Positions 1 to 7,518 are shown, counted from the stretch's first letter. The stretch: DNA of 9,258 bases from Cellvibrionales bacterium UBA7375 (GCA_002469845.1 DKNZ01000049.1:1-9258); one strand, 5' to 3'. Notes: generated by a model not told the origin, from the sequence alone. Translations and numbers: made by a program.

Positions 1-811
1 TGGTAACTGTCTGATTGTAAAAGATTCCTATCTCAGCTATGCCAAAATTAGTGCATGGTTTGACAGTTCCCCTTCAGTATCAAAAGAAATTCATAATAGT
101 GCTGTTATAGATCCTTCAGCTATTATCGGTGATGAAGTTTCTATTGGCCCCAATGTGGTGATTGAGTCTAATGTTCGAATTGGAGCAGGAACAACTATTA
201 AAGCTAATACCTTTGTTGGTTCAGGGTCTGAAATAGGTGGGGGAAGTAATGTAGCGGCAAATGTTTCGATCTATCATAATGTTCGTATTGGCTCTAGGGT
301 AAAAATTCACAGTGGTGCGGTCATTGGTGCTGATGGCTTTGGGTTTGCATCTAAAGGCAAACTGGGTTGGCAAAAAATCAGTCAAATTGGCGGTGTAGTG
401 ATCGGTGATGATGTTGAGATTGGCGCCTGCACAACTATTGATAGGGGCGCAATTAATGACACGGTTATTGGTAATAGCGTAATATTAGATAACCATGTGC
501 AAATAGCCCATAACGCTGTAATTGGTGATAACACTGCAATGGCGGCCTATGCTGGTGTTGCAGGCAGTACAGTTATAGGTAAAAATTGTTTGCTTGCGGC
601 TGGTGCTCATATAGTGGGTCATGCAAGTTTATGTGACAATGTACAGGTAATGGCACATAGCTTAGTGTTTAAAGATATTAAACAACCTGACTCCTATTCA
701 AATGGGGCAATACCTTTAATGACAACCGCCGAATGGTCAAAAAATTCAGTGCGTATGAGTCAGTTGAACACTATTTCACAGCGATTAAAAAAATTAGAAA
801 AAAAAGATTAA
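1..811 (+). CDS. lpxD: UDP-3-O-(3-hydroxyacyl)glucosamine N-acyltransferase LpxD, 5' partial
   Basis: LpxD transfers a 3-hydroxyacyl chain from ACP to the 2-amino group of UDP-3-O-acylglucosamine, the third step of lipid A synthesis, in the cytoplasm. The frame is open from base 2 to the TAA at 809-811, giving 269 residues. By comparison with the E. coli protein, about 70 N-terminal residues, most of the uridine-binding domain, lie outside the window. The GTG at 155 is in frame but is not the true start, because recognisable LpxD sequence (GNCLIVKDSYLSYAK) continues upstream of it. The fragment shows many left-handed beta-helix hexapeptide repeats, the hallmark block GADGFGF, the EIGACTTIDRG motif and QIAHN, whose His (fragment residue 170) matches the catalytic His239 of E. 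coli. His207 matches His276. The C-terminal helix ends in RLKKLEKKD. It is the first gene of the lpxD-fabZ-lpxA-lpxB-rnhB run visible here. Identification is secure. Confidence 0.96.
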   Translation, partial: GNCLIVKDSYLSYAKISAWFDSSPSVSKEIHNSAVIDPSAIIGDEVSIGPNVVIESNVRIGAGTTIKANTFVGSGSEIGGGSNVAANVSIYHNVRIGSRVKIHSGAVIGADGFGFASKGKLGWQKISQIGGVVIGDDVEIGACTTIDRGAINDTVIGNSVILDNHVQIAHNAVIGDNTAMAAYAGVAGSTVIGKNCLLAAGAHIVGHASLCDNVQVMAHSLVFKDIKQPDSYSNGAIPLMTTAEWSKNSVRMSQLNTISQRLKKLEKKD

Positions 812-853
812 TATTTTAGATAGCAATTATATTCTTACGAATGGACATAACTA

Positions 854-1300
854 ATGAACGTAAATGAAATAATGAAGCTTCTACCTCATAGATACCCGTT
901 TTTATTGGTTGATAGAGTGGAAGAGATCGAAGCCAATAATCGAATTGTTGCCTATAAAAATATTAGTTTTAATGAGGATGTTTTTAATGGCCACTTCCCA
1001 GGAGCCCCTATTTTTCCGGGCATTATGATTGTTGAAGCCTTGGCCCAGACATCGGGAATATTAGGTTTTCATTCCTCGGGAATAACTGCAAAAGACGGTA
1101 AATTGTTCTTATTTGCCGGTGTTGATAAAGCGCGGTTTAAAAAGCCCGTAGTACCTGGTGATAAGTTGATCCTAACATCAGAAGTAGATACCGTAAAACG
1201 CCATATGTGGCGTTTTAACACCAGCGCCTCTGTGGATGGTAAAGTCTGCTGTGAAGCTACTTTACTTTGCGCTTTTCAGGATAGAGAAAAAGTAGTGTGA
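854..1300 (+). CDS. fabZ: 3-hydroxyacyl-[acyl-carrier-protein] dehydratase FabZ
   Basis: FabZ dehydrates 3-hydroxyacyl-ACP to trans-2-enoyl-ACP in type II fatty acid elongation, and so uses the same substrate pool as LpxA and LpxD on either side. The 148-residue protein has the usual length and a single hot-dog fold. It begins with the LLPHRYPFLLVDRV signature (residues 9-22). The catalytic His47 lies in NGHFPG and the catalytic Glu61 in IVEALAQ, followed by FAGVDKARFKKPVVPGD. The ATG at 854 gives the normal short N-terminus; an in-frame ATG at codon 7 would leave only two residues before the conserved LLPHR block. No convincing Shine-Dalgarno sequence is visible in the 42-nt gap after lpxD, so translation may depend on coupling. 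A 4-nt GTGA overlap joins it to lpxA. Confidence 0.97.
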   Translation: MNVNEIMKLLPHRYPFLLVDRVEEIEANNRIVAYKNISFNEDVFNGHFPGAPIFPGIMIVEALAQTSGILGFHSSGITAKDGKLFLFAGVDKARFKKPVVPGDKLILTSEVDTVKRHMWRFNTSASVDGKVCCEATLLCAFQDREKVV

Positions 1301-2064
1301 TTGACTCTATTGCAATCATAGATCCCAAGGCGAAAATTGGCGAAAACGTTAGTATTGGTCCTTGGACAGTGATAGGTCCCGATGTTGAAATTGGTGACAA
1401 CTGTTCTATTGCCTCTCATGTGGTGATTCGAGGTCCCTCAATTATTGGTGCCAATAACAAGATTTACCAATTTTCAACGATTGGCGATGATACCCCTGAT
1501 CTAAAATACAAAGGCGAGCCCACGAAACTTATTATTGGTAATGATAATGTGATTCGTGAGGGCGTTACTATCCATCGCGGCACGGTTCAAGATAAGGGTG
1601 AAACGGTTGTTGGTAACCATAATTTACTGATGGCCTATGCCCATGTCGGGCATGATTCAGTAATCGGTGATCATGTAATTATGGTCAATAATTCTAGCCT
1701 TGCCGGTCATGTAATTGTGGGTGATTGGGCCATACTTTCTGGTTATGCGCTCATTCATCAATATGTATCTATTGGTGCGCATAGTTTTGTTGGTCCTGCT
1801 GCCTTTAGTTACCATGATGTACCCGCTTTTGTGACCGCTTTTGGTAGCCCCGCAGAGCCCAGAACAATTAATAAAGAAGGCCTAAAGCGTCGTGGATTTA
1901 GCGCCGATCAAATTGCCTTGGCCAATAAAGCCTATAAGTTACTCTATCGCCGAGGTCTATCATTAGATGAAGCCATAGAAGCCATTGCTAAATTGGGTGA
2001 TGATGCTGTAATTACAGTGTTTCTCGAATCATTAAAAACCTCTACTCGCGGTATTATTCGCTAG
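1297..2064 (+). CDS. lpxA: Acyl-ACP--UDP-N-acetylglucosamine O-acyltransferase LpxA
   Basis: LpxA moves a 3-hydroxyacyl chain from ACP to the 3-OH of UDP-GlcNAc, the reversible first step of lipid A synthesis, as a cytoplasmic trimer. The 255-residue protein is slightly shorter than the 262 of E. coli. An N-terminal left-handed beta-helix of hexapeptide repeats covers about residues 1-185, followed by a helical C-terminal part with the family block INKEGLKRRGFS and the ending STRGIIR. The catalytic base is His119 in AYAHVGHD, equivalent to E. coli His125. The DLKYKGEPT loop and TIHRGTV are present. The GTG start at 1297 gives the expected MID N-terminus and overlaps the fabZ stop as GTGA; a purine stretch (AGAGA, 1283-1287) is a modest ribosome binding site. 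Residue 167, which aligns with the acyl-length ruler (Gly173 in E. coli, Met in Pseudomonas), is proline. The stop is 3 nt before lpxB. Confidence 0.97.
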   Translation: MIDSIAIIDPKAKIGENVSIGPWTVIGPDVEIGDNCSIASHVVIRGPSIIGANNKIYQFSTIGDDTPDLKYKGEPTKLIIGNDNVIREGVTIHRGTVQDKGETVVGNHNLLMAYAHVGHDSVIGDHVIMVNNSSLAGHVIVGDWAILSGYALIHQYVSIGAHSFVGPAAFSYHDVPAFVTAFGSPAEPRTINKEGLKRRGFSADQIALANKAYKLLYRRGLSLDEAIEAIAKLGDDAVITVFLESLKTSTRGIIR

Positions 2065-2067
2065 GCT

Positions 2068-3216
2068 ATGGTTGAAGTGGTGGAAGCTCCCTTTTTTGCC
2101 ATTGTCGCAGGTGAAACATCTGGTGACTTACTAGGTGCAGATCTAATACAGGGATTAAAGAAGCAATACCCCAATGCTGTTTTTGAAGGTATTGGTGGGC
2201 CAAAAATGATAGCTCAAGGTTTCAACGCCCTGTTTGAAATGGAACGGCTTTCAGTGATGGGTCTCTGGGAGCCGTTAAAAAGGCTACCCGAACTTTTATC
2301 TATACGCCGTTCAATTATCAAGCGCTATTCCGCAAACCAACCTGTGGTCTTTATCGGCATAGATTCTCCCGACTTTAACGGTAAAATTGAGCAAAAGCTT
2401 CGGGCTAATGGCGTCAAAACTGTTCATTATGTCAGTCCTTCGGTTTGGGCATGGCGTCAGGGACGAATCAAAAATATTAAACGCTCAGTGGATTTGATGC
2501 TGACATTGTTTCCCTTTGAAGCAGAATTTTATCAGCGTCATCAGGTGCCTGTGACCTATGTCGGTCATCCTTTGGCGAAACAATTTCCCAATCAGCCAAA
2601 TACTGTCAAAGCAAGGAAAGCATTAGGTCTAGACCCTAACAGGCCAACCCTTTGCATAATGCCCGGTAGTCGCAGTGCTGAAGTAGAATTAATGGCAGAG
2701 CTTTTAGTAGAGGCTGCCGCTAAAGCCGGTCAACAAATAGGTAGCGAATTACAACTAGTAATGCCAGCAGCTAACCAATCAAGATTTGATCAATTGCAGA
2801 AAATCTTGTACCCAAGATCAGACAAGTTAACATTGCTAAAACAGCAGTCCCATCAGGCAATGGAAGCCGCAGATGCGGTATTGTTAACCTCTGGTACCAC
2901 AGCCCTTGAAGCCATGTTACTTAAAAAGCCCATGGTGGTTGGCTACCGCATGAATTCATTATCCTTTAAATTAATGTCCGAGTTAATTAAAACCCCCTAT
3001 GTTTCACTGCCTAATTTATTAGCCAATCAGCCTTTAGTTGCAGAATTAATTCAAGATAAAGCCACGGTCGAAAATCTATCGGCAGAGGTGGTCAAACTTT
3101 TCCAGCAAAATAGTTCTGGGTTGGTTGAAAAATTCGATGAAATACATCAGCAGTTATCCCTAGATTCAGCAAGTTTGGCAACCGCTGCTATTTCACAACT
3201 TATAGCGGGTGAGTAG
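2068..3216 (+). CDS. lpxB: Lipid-A-disaccharide synthase LpxB
   Basis: LpxB is the GT19 glycosyltransferase that joins UDP-2,3-diacylglucosamine to 2,3-diacylglucosamine-1-phosphate (lipid X), giving the tetraacyl disaccharide 1-phosphate at the inner face of the inner membrane. At 382 residues it has exactly the E. coli length. Recognisable motifs in order are VAGETSGD (13-20), GIDSPDFN (97-104, Asp99 aligning with a residue known to be essential), HYVSPSVWAWR (120-130), PFEAEFY, PGSRSAEVE (199-207), LTSGTTALEAML (273-284), VGYRM and YVSLPNLLA (311-319). The ATG at 2068 follows the lpxA stop by 3 nt with no usable Shine-Dalgarno sequence, which suggests translational coupling. There is no transmembrane segment; the enzyme is normally a peripheral membrane protein. 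The stop is 2 nt before the rnhB start. Confidence 0.97.
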   Translation: MVEVVEAPFFAIVAGETSGDLLGADLIQGLKKQYPNAVFEGIGGPKMIAQGFNALFEMERLSVMGLWEPLKRLPELLSIRRSIIKRYSANQPVVFIGIDSPDFNGKIEQKLRANGVKTVHYVSPSVWAWRQGRIKNIKRSVDLMLTLFPFEAEFYQRHQVPVTYVGHPLAKQFPNQPNTVKARKALGLDPNRPTLCIMPGSRSAEVELMAELLVEAAAKAGQQIGSELQLVMPAANQSRFDQLQKILYPRSDKLTLLKQQSHQAMEAADAVLLTSGTTALEAMLLKKPMVVGYRMNSLSFKLMSELIKTPYVSLPNLLANQPLVAELIQDKATVENLSAEVVKLFQQNSSGLVEKFDEIHQQLSLDSASLATAAISQLIAGE

Positions 3217-3218
3217 GG

Positions 3219-3833
3219 GTGGTTGATCAATGGCAACCACCCAAAAACATAAAACTACTCGCGGGCGTGGATGAAGTAGGCAGAGGGCCTCTTGCAGGCG
3301 ATGTAGTGGCCGCTGCCGTTATATTGCCCGCCAAGCATAGTATTCAAGGTTTAGCCGACTCTAAAGCCCTGACAGCTCATCAGCGAGAAGTGCTGTATAA
3401 AGAAATCACAGAGCAGGCTATATGCTACTCTGTGGCAAGAGCATCGGTCGCTGAAATTGATCAATACAATATTCTACAATCGACCATGATGGCCATGCGC
3501 CGCGCGGCTATAGCTTTAAAAACACAGCCAGATTTTGTGGCTGTTGACGGCAATCGTTTGCCTACATGGGAATACAAAGCTGAAGCAGTAGTAAAGGGCG
3601 ATGGACGGGTTGAAGTGATTAGTGCGGCATCGATTATTGCCAAGGTGGTGCGCGATGCCGAAATGGTCGCTTTTGATGCTAAATACCCCGGCTATGGATT
3701 TGCCAAAAACAAAGGCTATGGTACAGCGCAACATATGGAAGCGCTTAAGCGTTTAGGAGCAACACCCATTCATCGGCGATCATTTGCACCGGTCAGTGAA
3801 AACTTGCTGCCAGAACAACAATTATTACTATAA
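3219..3833 (+). CDS. rnhB: Ribonuclease HII
   Basis: RNase HII cleaves the RNA strand of RNA-DNA hybrids and incises next to single ribonucleotides embedded in DNA, starting ribonucleotide excision repair. The 204-residue protein is close to the usual length. The catalytic carboxylates are all visible: Asp18 and Glu19 in AGVDEVGRGPLAGDV, Asp110 in VAVDGNR and Asp128 in VVKGDGRV. The downstream SAASIIAKVVRD, GYGFAKNKGYGT and HRRSFAPV blocks are typical. I chose the GTG at 3219 because it leaves a normal N-terminus 17 residues before the first catalytic Asp and lies 2 nt after the lpxB stop; GGGTGAG (3207-3213) is a reasonable ribosome binding site spanning the lpxB end. It is probably the last gene of the lpx transcript, although no strong terminator follows. 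Confidence 0.96.
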   Translation: MVDQWQPPKNIKLLAGVDEVGRGPLAGDVVAAAVILPAKHSIQGLADSKALTAHQREVLYKEITEQAICYSVARASVAEIDQYNILQSTMMAMRRAAIALKTQPDFVAVDGNRLPTWEYKAEAVVKGDGRVEVISAASIIAKVVRDAEMVAFDAKYPGYGFAKNKGYGTAQHMEALKRLGATPIHRRSFAPVSENLLPEQQLLL

Positions 3834-3856
3834 AAAATAATTTTAAACGCTTTGGC

Positions 3857-3872
3857 TTGAGTTAATTGAGTT
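3857..3872 (+). repeat. Tandem 7-bp direct repeat TTGAGTT in dnaE leader
   Basis: TTGAGTT occurs at 3857-3863 and again at 3866-3872, separated by AA, a 9-bp period. A related TTGAAGTT overlaps at 3871-3878. It covers the candidate -35 element, so it could be a protein-binding site, but such short words in AT-rich DNA may be coincidental. Confidence 0.4.
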
Positions 3873-3885
3873 GAAGTTATACATT
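3857..3885 (+). promoter_or_regulatory. Possible sigma70-type promoter for dnaE
   Basis: In the 99-nt gap between rnhB and dnaE, TTGAGT (3857-3862) and TACATT (3880-3885) are separated by exactly 17 nt and give four of six matches to each of the -35 and -10 consensus sequences. Transcription would start near 3892, leaving a leader of about 40 nt. The region is AT-rich, so a match like this could arise by chance. Other weak -10-like words (TATGAA at 3892, TATAAA at 3907) lack a partner. Confidence 0.3.
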
Positions 3886-3929
3886 AAATTCTATGAATAC
3901 TTTTACTATAAAGCGATTGTAAATTAACT
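3860..3929. repeat. 8-bp inverted repeat flanking the dnaE leader
   Basis: AGTTAATT (3860-3867) and its exact reverse complement AATTAACT (3922-3929) are separated by 54 nt. The right arm ends 3 nt before the dnaE ATG and occupies the place where a Shine-Dalgarno sequence would be expected; none is seen. In a transcript containing both arms, pairing could mask the initiation region. If transcription starts near 3892, the left arm would be absent and this would not happen. The AT-rich stem would be weak. Confidence 0.3.
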
Positions 3930-3932
3930 ATT

Positions 3933-6900
3933 ATGACCACTGAATTTGTCCATCTTCGCCTGCACTCCGAGTACTCCTTGGTTGATGGTCTTGTGCGTAT
4001 TAAACCCCTAGCGGCGAAAGTTGCTGATATGGGTATGCCGGCAGTGGCAATAACTGATTTTAATAACTTTTTTGGTTTAATTAAGTTTTACAAGGCGGTT
4101 CAAGGCGCGGGTGTTAAGCCTATTTTGGGTGCTGATGTTTTACTCTCTGATCAAGACGAAGGCACTGCAACCCAGCTGGTTCTGTTGGCCGCCGATTTAA
4201 AGGGCTATAAAAACCTAACACAACTTATTTCTCGTGCCTATCTTGAAGGACAACGTCAGGCAGTTCCGATTATTGATAAATCATGGTTATCAACTCATAG
4301 CGAGGGTCTAATAGCACTATCGGGTGGACGTGGTGGCGAGGTTGGCGTAGCTCTAGTTTCTGGGCGTGATGCCGATGCTGAAAAAGCACTGTGCCAGATG
4401 ATGGCTATTTTCCCCGATCGTTTTTATCTGGAATTACAGCGCACCCATAGAGCGGACGAAGAGGACTATATTCACAGTGCGGTTGCTCTGGCGCAACGCT
4501 GTGAATGCCCAGTTGTTGCCACTAATGATGTTCGATTTATTAAATCCAGTGAATTTGAAGCCCATGAGGCAAGAGTATGTATCTACGAGGGGCGTGCCTT
4601 AGATGATCCGCGCCGAGAGCGTCGTTATTCTGATAGTCAGTACCTTAAAAGCCCTGAAGAAATGGCCGAGTTATTTAGTGATATCCCCGAGGCTATTGAA
4701 AACACAATAGAAATTGCCAAACGCTGTAATGTGGATTTAACTTTTGGCGAATACTCCTTGCCTGATTACCCTATTCCAGAGGGTATGACGATTGATGAGT
4801 TTCTAATTCAGGTTTCTGAGGAAAGTCTTGACCAGCGATTAGCTGATCTATTTGATACTGAAGCAGAAGACTTTAAAAAAACCCGTGATAGCTATTATCA
4901 ACGACTTAAATTTGAATTAGATATTATTATCCAGATGGGTTTCCCCGGCTATTTCCTAATTGTGATGGACTTTATTTGCTGGGCTAAAGACAACAAAATA
5001 CCCGTTGGCCCCGGCCGTGGTTCTGGTGCGGGTTCATTGGTTGCTTATGCATTAAAAATTACCGACTTAGACCCTATAGAATACGATCTGCTATTTGAGC
5101 GTTTTCTGAACCCAGAGCGGGTATCTCTGCCGGATTTTGATGTAGATTTCTGTATGGAAGGGCGCGATAAAGTGATTGCCTATGTAGCAGAGCGTTATGG
5201 CCGTAATGCGGTATCCCAAATTGTGACTTTCGGCACCATGGCGGCTAAGGCTGTTGTGCGTGATGTTGCCCGAGTACAGGGTAAATCCTATGGCCTAGCC
5301 GATAAGCTATCGAAAATGATTCCCTTTGAAGTAGGCATGACGCTAGAAAAAGCCGTAGAAGAAGAGGATACATTACAAGAATTTTTAAAGCAGGATGATG
5401 AGGCCTCAGAAATTTGGTCTATGGCCCTGCAGTTAGAAGGTATATCAAGAAACTGCGGTAAGCACGCCGGAGGCGTTGTTATAGCACCCACAGAAATCAC
5501 CGATTTTTCACCGATTTACTGTGATGATACTGGCTCAGGGATGGTAACGCAGTTTGATAAAAATGATGTAGAAGAGGCGGGATTAATTAAGTTCGACTTT
5601 CTTGGTTTGCGAACCCTGACCATTATTGATTGGGCGGTACAGATGATCAATAAGGATCGAGAGGCCAATAGTGAAGAATTGCTCAATATTGATCATATCC
5701 CACTGGATGATACGCCAACCTTCCAGTTAATGCAGCGGGCTGAAACAACTGCGGTATTCCAGCTTGAATCCCGCGGCATGAAGGAACTGATTAAAAAGTT
5801 AGGGCCAGACCGCTTTGAAGATATTGTGGCACTGGTGGCACTATTTAGACCGGGCCCATTGCAGTCTGGTATGGTCGATGATTTTATCAATCGTAAAAAA
5901 GGCCGTGCCGAGATTAGTTACCCCCATTCTCAATATCAGCATGAATGCCTAAAGCCAGCTCTAGAGCCTACCTATGGCATTATCCTTTACCAAGAACAGG
6001 TGATGCAGATTGCTCAGGTGATGGGTGGTTATACCCTCGGCGGTGCAGATTTGTTACGTCGAGCTATGGGTAAAAAGAAAGCCGATGAAATGGCCAAACA
6101 GAGAGAGTTATTTGTTTCGGGTGCCATTGAAAAAGGCCATAGCGAAACACTGGCCTCCAATATCTTTGACCTAATGGAAAAATTCGCCGGATACGGGTTT
6201 AACAAATCCCATTCGGTAGCCTATGCCCTAGTGGCTTATCAAACTGGCTGGCTAAAAACCCATTATCCAGCAGAGTTTATGGCGGCTACTATCTCCTCGG
6301 ATATGGATAAAACCGACAAGGTAGTGACCTTTATTGATGAATGTCGGGCTATGGATTTACAGCTATTACCGCCGGATGTTAATAGGGGAAGGTATCAGTT
6401 TAGTGTAGGCGACCAGGGGCAAGTTATCTATGGGCTAGGTGCTATTAAAGGACTGGGTGAAGGCCCGATTGAAAATATTATTGAATGCCGAGAACAGGGC
6501 GGCGCCTTTACCGATTTATTTGATTTTTGCGCCCGAGTCGATGGTAGAAAAGTCAATAAAAGAGCGCTGGATGCATTGATTCGCAGTGGCGCACTGGATG
6601 AAATTGGCCCAGAAGGTGAAATAGGCTATCGCCGAGCAGTTATGCTAGCGGGCATGGATCAAGCCTTGAAAATGGCAGAACAACAGGCGCGAGATGCCAG
6701 TAGTGGTATGACTGATTTGTTCGGTGGTGCTATGGTCGAAAGCAAACAACAAAACCCCTATGAAAGTTTTCTAAACACCAAATCCTTTTCGGTAAAAGAG
6801 CGGTTGGGCGGCGAAAAAGATACCCTTGGTTTGTACCTGACCGGCCATCCAATTGATGAGTACGAAGATGAACTAAAACATATGTTGCCTCAGCGTATTG

Positions 6901-7430
6901 TCGATCTTCGCTCGGACAAAGAAAAATCCACCGTCTACGGAATGGTTGTGGGTATGCGAGTGCTTAAGAACAAGCGCGGCGATAGTTTTGCCTTTATTAC
7001 CCTAGATGATAAAAGTGGTCGGCTAGAACTGTCGGTTTGGGCTGAGCAATTCGATATATATAGAAATATTCTCAGTAAAGACGCGCTATTAGTGGTCAAA
7101 GGTGAAGTATCTGAGGACAGCTATACTGGCGGCTTAAAAATGGTTGCCGAATCAATACAGTCAATCTATGAAGCCCGATGCAGTAAACTCGAAAAGCTCA
7201 GAATATCAGTGACTAAAGCAGATATAGGTAATGGCTGGGTAGGGGATTTTCAGAGTTCACTCAATGACTATAAAGATGGATCATGCCCCGTGGTATTGGA
7301 CTATGCTCATCCTACTGCGTCGGGTCAATTTACCTTGGGTAAGCAATGGCTAGTTCACCCCAAAGATGAACTTATTAGCCGGTTAAAAGAACAATTTGGC
7401 AGTAAAAATGTCAATTTAGACTTTAGATAA
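3933..7430 (+). CDS. dnaE: DNA polymerase III subunit alpha
   Basis: This is the catalytic subunit of the replicative C-family DNA polymerase, 1165 residues against 1160 in E. coli. Domains in order: an N-terminal PHP domain (about 5-270), palm with GPGRGSGAGSL (359-369) and LPDFDVDFCME, thumb and fingers, a helix-hairpin-helix segment (GLGAIKGLGEGP, 834-845), an OB fold (about 1000-1080) and a C-terminal region that in E. coli binds tau. The catalytic aspartates are Asp401, Asp403 and Asp555, the last in FDFLGLRTLTII; the numbering coincides with E. coli. The PHP motifs read HLRLHSEYS and AITDFNN, with Arg9 and Phe43 where metal-binding PHP domains have His. This matches the proofreading-dead E. 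coli type, which relies on a separate DnaQ subunit. The internal clamp motif is MTDLF (926-930), without the consensus Gln. The ATG at 3933 gives the family N-terminus TEFVHLRLHS; no Shine-Dalgarno sequence is apparent. Confidence 0.98.
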   Translation: MTTEFVHLRLHSEYSLVDGLVRIKPLAAKVADMGMPAVAITDFNNFFGLIKFYKAVQGAGVKPILGADVLLSDQDEGTATQLVLLAADLKGYKNLTQLISRAYLEGQRQAVPIIDKSWLSTHSEGLIALSGGRGGEVGVALVSGRDADAEKALCQMMAIFPDRFYLELQRTHRADEEDYIHSAVALAQRCECPVVATNDVRFIKSSEFEAHEARVCIYEGRALDDPRRERRYSDSQYLKSPEEMAELFSDIPEAIENTIEIAKRCNVDLTFGEYSLPDYPIPEGMTIDEFLIQVSEESLDQRLADLFDTEAEDFKKTRDSYYQRLKFELDIIIQMGFPGYFLIVMDFICWAKDNKIPVGPGRGSGAGSLVAYALKITDLDPIEYDLLFERFLNPERVSLPDFDVDFCMEGRDKVIAYVAERYGRNAVSQIVTFGTMAAKAVVRDVARVQGKSYGLADKLSKMIPFEVGMTLEKAVEEEDTLQEFLKQDDEASEIWSMALQLEGISRNCGKHAGGVVIAPTEITDFSPIYCDDTGSGMVTQFDKNDVEEAGLIKFDFLGLRTLTIIDWAVQMINKDREANSEELLNIDHIPLDDTPTFQLMQRAETTAVFQLESRGMKELIKKLGPDRFEDIVALVALFRPGPLQSGMVDDFINRKKGRAEISYPHSQYQHECLKPALEPTYGIILYQEQVMQIAQVMGGYTLGGADLLRRAMGKKKADEMAKQRELFVSGAIEKGHSETLASNIFDLMEKFAGYGFNKSHSVAYALVAYQTGWLKTHYPAEFMAATISSDMDKTDKVVTFIDECRAMDLQLLPPDVNRGRYQFSVGDQGQVIYGLGAIKGLGEGPIENIIECREQGGAFTDLFDFCARVDGRKVNKRALDALIRSGALDEIGPEGEIGYRRAVMLAGMDQALKMAEQQARDASSGMTDLFGGAMVESKQQNPYESFLNTKSFSVKERLGGEKDTLGLYLTGHPIDEYEDELKHMLPQRIVDLRSDKEKSTVYGMVVGMRVLKNKRGDSFAFITLDDKSGRLELSVWAEQFDIYRNILSKDALLVVKGEVSEDSYTGGLKMVAESIQSIYEARCSKLEKLRISVTKADIGNGWVGDFQSSLNDYKDGSCPVVLDYAHPTASGQFTLGKQWLVHPKDELISRLKEQFGSKNVNLDFR

Positions 7431-7445
7431 TAATATTATTTGATC

Positions 7446-7463
7446 CTTTGGTTATTAACAAAG
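7446..7463 (+). terminator. Weak hairpin after dnaE, possible terminator
   Basis: CTTTG (7446-7450) can pair with CAAAG (7459-7463) around an 8-nt AT-rich loop, 15 nt after the dnaE stop. The following TTAAATTT is only partly T-rich. The stem is short and low in GC, so this is at best an inefficient terminator, and dnaE transcripts may read through to accA. Confidence 0.2.
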
Positions 7464-7480
7464 CTTAAATTTAGAAAACG

Positions 7481-7518
7481 GGGCTAGCGATAAATGCACT
7501 AGACGTTTAAAATAGCCC
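7481..7518. repeat. 6-bp inverted repeat GGGCTA/TAGCCC upstream of accA
   Basis: GGGCTA (7481-7486) and TAGCCC (7513-7518) are exact reverse complements separated by 26 nt in the dnaE-accA gap, bracketing the possible accA promoter. It stands out as GC-rich in an AT-rich spacer, but the stem is short and the loop long. It could be a binding site, an RNA stem or chance. Confidence 0.3.
7485..7513 (+). promoter_or_regulatory. Possible promoter for accA
   Basis: TAAAAT (7508-7513) matches five of six -10 consensus bases. The word 17 nt upstream, TAGCGA (7485-7490), matches only three of six -35 bases. The 132-nt gap before accA is large for this cluster, which makes a separate promoter plausible, but the evidence is weak. 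Confidence 0.25.

Noticed and set aside
155..157. In-frame GTG as the start of a shorter LpxD-like protein
   Set aside because: Recognisable LpxD sequence runs upstream to the window edge without a stop, so this is an internal codon of a gene truncated by the window.
841..867. Eight-codon ATG mini-ORF overlapping the fabZ start
   Set aside because: Very short, out of frame, no ribosome binding site and no recognisable leader-peptide character; most likely chance.
1297..2064. Repeated hexapeptide units in lpxA (and in lpxD) as DNA repeats
   Set aside because: The periodicity is the protein-level [LIV]-G-x4 beta-helix repeat common to this family; no DNA-level tandem repeat is present.
3461..3734. 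Two antisense open frames within rnhB
   Set aside because: They lie entirely opposite a well-conserved coding region, have no ribosome binding sites and encode low-complexity, Ser/Ile/Cys-rich translations typical of shadow frames.
5288..5890. Antisense open frames within dnaE
   Set aside because: Shadows of the conserved polymerase coding sequence, with no protein-like features of their own.
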